In this document: positions 61,861 to 64,000 of the stretch, piece after piece
How positions within the stretch are numbered: the stretch's first letter is position 1
How the letters are laid out: the number at the start of each line of letters is the position of its first letter
Source of the DNA: Beaufortia kweichowensis
Lineage: Eukaryota > Chordata > Actinopteri > Cypriniformes > Gastromyzontidae
Direction of reading: 5' to 3'
Length of the DNA stretch: 64,000 nucleotides
Assembly: GCA_019155185.1 (NCBI GenBank)
Contig: CM032802.1
Coordinates: 17,500,334 to 17,564,333, forward strand
The notes under the pieces: generated by a model
Told to the model about the DNA's origin: nothing
Database searches by the model: none
What the model saw: only the letters and a program-made list of their open reading frames with translations
Made by a program: the position numbers and the translations under genes

Positions 61861-61884
61861 TGGATAACAGAGCCCAACTTACAG
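61765..61884 (+). CDS. Candidate first coding exon, 40 codons, unknown protein (partial)
   Basis: The frame opens at ATG 61765 within the CpG-rich block and runs exactly 40 codons to TTACAG at 61884, followed by GTACAT, a good splice donor (CAG|GTACAT). The intron would be phase 0. The peptide starts MKRSSGWTHEALYARSILNK and ends with WITEPNLQ. It is basic, has no signal peptide and no domain I recognise. The first G of the intron starts at 61885; read through, the frame stays open only to 61950. CpG context, donor and codon-exact length support an exon, but the start could be elsewhere (the ATG context is weak, T at -3) and a non-coding first exon is possible. The rest of the gene lies beyond the window. 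Confidence 0.45.
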
Positions 61885-63670
61885 GTACATGATTGTTCAT
61901 GGTTTGCCAGTGATAATGTCTTTGATGATGGCAGTGAAACGCTGGTTTAAAGTGCGCTTGGTATCGGTGCGCATGGGAAGGTCCGTGTGTCTGTGTGTCT
62001 CTCTCTCCTTCTGTGTAGAGGACGAGAATCGCTGCGGGATGACTGTACTGAAATATGTTGTTTTACTGCAGGCACTGACAGTTTACCGAACTCTAAGACA
62101 TCGTTTAAATCGGTACAAACTGTGGCATGTTGGGAATAATGTGCCGTACCGTTAACACTTTGCGTCAAATTTTCACAATAACGGGTGTATAATCGTGCAT
62201 GCATCAAGTACAGAATGCAAACACAGAATATGTGCTCACTGTGGAGTGGGGTGTGTCTGCAGTGTGACACACACAGATATGTCGCTTTGCTTCAATGGTT
62301 CGTGTTTCACTGCCTCAGTATAATTAGATCAAAAACAGCCTTTAAAAAGATCTGTGGCGTCGGGTCACTGAATGTCACCTATTATCTTTATTAATTATGA
62401 TAATCAGGTTAAGACTCGTGTGTTTATGTGTCTGATTGGAGTCTAATAAAAATACACAGTGCTTCTGAGTTTCATAGAGTTATTTCAAGTTTTTACTGGG
62501 AACTAACAAGAGAAAAAGGCTGAGATGCAGTAACGACTGTTTGTGTACGAAAATGAACGTTCAAATGTAAAATCTATGAATTATTAACGCCAAAAATTCG
62601 TTTCCCAAAATATAACTGACTGATTTATTTTGTTTTACTGACATTTATTGTGCAATAGCTATCTGTGCTTTTCTATAAACCTGACGGAGTGATATTAACA
62701 TAATATATGCGCGCTAATACTGTTATCAAGCTCACTTCCGTTCATATATGCGCTTATTTAAATAATGACAGCTGTACTTTCACAAATATGATATAACTAA
62801 TTCCTTCAGATGTGTAGCAACTTTCTTCATCAAAAAATGTCTTCATAAAAAAAATGCACATTCAGGATTACATCTGTAAATGATCTTGTAATCTAAACAT
62901 GTTTGTTATTTATGGGCCAATAACACATCAGCACGTAAAGTCGTATATCATTAAATCATGCAACAGTGTTTTTGGATTTTAAAAGCAAACTGTATCTGTT
63001 ATCTTTAATTTTACACATTCATGAACTCTGTAATATTTTGCCTTTATTTACTGACTGCAAAAGCTGTGTTTACATGACCGATAGAAATGAAGATCGAATT
63101 ATAATATTTAATTCATGCGGAAGAAATTGTTTTTTAACAATTCGATTTATTGATTTCACGCGTGTACACATTGAAAATACTGATGAATTAAAACAGGCCA
63201 AGTGGATTTATTAATGCTTGTAGGACACGTTAGTTTAGAATAGGCTTCAACTGATCCCGTTAAATCAATCTATTAACACTTTCAGTTACTTATTTTATCT
63301 AAAGTGTTGCTGTAATTGTATCTTTTCTCTCCACTTGCAATTGAAAGAAATTGATCCGATAATGTAATTCGGAATCGATTGTTGCATATTTCAATCCCGC
63401 TCTTCCCTGAGAGCTTTGAGACTCATAGATAACAATCATATATATTTATAAAACCATCTCAGTGGCTTTATTCTGACAATTACCTTAAGATAATCATTTG
63501 TTTCCCTTGCCTTTTATTAACGAATGCGCATCCATTAGTACACACACATCTTATGATAATAAAATAATATAATAAAACATTTGGAACTATTTTAAAATAG
63601 TAATAAAGGTTAAACAATTAATATGATTCATTTGATTTTTTTGTGGTGTTTTTCGTACGCTGTTCACACC
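61885..63670 (+). other. Putative first intron, non-coding
   Basis: AT-rich with no second exon recognised. Open frames at 61889-62270 overlap on both strands and lack domains. Confidence 0.4.

Positions 63671-63723
<53 letters not shown>
63671..63723. repeat. (AAT)n microsatellite
   Basis: About 17 uninterrupted AAT units, within the putative intron. Confidence 0.97.
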
Positions 63724-64000
63724 GATAATACATTCTTTAAAAAATAATGTTTAAGTAACATTTAACTATAAACCAAAGTACAATTTTACTGTCGATCAGT
63801 ACAACTTTTTTGTCTAATGAAAATAACGCAATAAATATAAAAGACATAAAAATTATATCAAACGTTTATATCAAAGGTCGTTTGCTTAAACATGTAATCT
63901 AGTCGATTTTTAGCTTTAAGTAGGTTTAAATCACAAACATTAATTGTGTGTATTTATAAATAACTCATCTTGTTAATGTTTGACTCAGTATTGATCGGAG
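63724..64000. other. Non-coding, no feature seen
   Basis: AT-rich sequence to the window edge with no feature recognised. Confidence 0.5.

Overview
This window looks like a gene-poor stretch of a teleost fish chromosome, most likely from a cyprinid. The base composition is AT-rich and interrupted by many long (TC)n, (CA)n and (AAT)n microsatellites. The recognisable repeats are ones I associate with carp/zebrafish-type genomes: L2 LINEs ending in TAAATG(TAAATG)n, a short TTAA-flanked element starting GGGATAGTTCACCC, an element starting GACCACAAAACCAGTC, and tRNA-derived SINEs. There are no bacterial operons, prophages or CRISPR arrays. A 100-N run (9539-9638) marks an assembly gap. Species and chromosome cannot be determined from the sequence alone.

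Layout. 1-11.7 kb is non-coding DNA with two repeat fragments, three (GA/TC)n tracts, the gap and a foldback element (9797-9962). 11.7-14.3 kb holds the best protein-level signal in the window, a decayed L2 reverse transcriptase (11715-13012), followed by a solo LTR with TG...CA ends and a 5-bp target duplication (13876-14246). 14.3-21.2 kb is mostly unique sequence, including blocks that resemble conserved non-coding elements and one possible transposon-protein fragment. A second solo LTR lies at 21228-21506. L2 3' ends lie at 23.1 and 34.2 kb (plus strand) and at 34.7 and 53.8 kb (minus strand). 27.8-29.1 kb is an unusual region with a five-unit degenerate tandem repeat and some promoter/poly(A)-like features. 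34.9-39.4 kb is repeat-dense: TC tracts, a dead Ty3/Gypsy pol fragment, a perfect 49-bp direct repeat, a large CA array and a 685-bp non-autonomous DNA transposon. 39.5-61.2 kb is again largely unique, with candidate regulatory blocks.

The only plausible host gene start is at the right-hand end. A CpG-rich block (about 61480-61860) contains an open frame of exactly 40 codons (61765-61884) that ends at a good splice donor, preceded by a short upstream ORF whose stop overlaps the start codon. A perfect 6 x 21-bp minisatellite lies just upstream (61208-61333). The encoded peptide is not one I recognise. The remaining 2.1 kb would be the first intron. A long gene-free flank upstream of a CpG-island promoter is compatible with a developmental or neural gene's regulatory territory, but that is inference.

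Most other open frames are overlapping, lack known domains, and often come from dinucleotide repeats (poly-SL, poly-RE, poly-TH). They are not annotated as genes.
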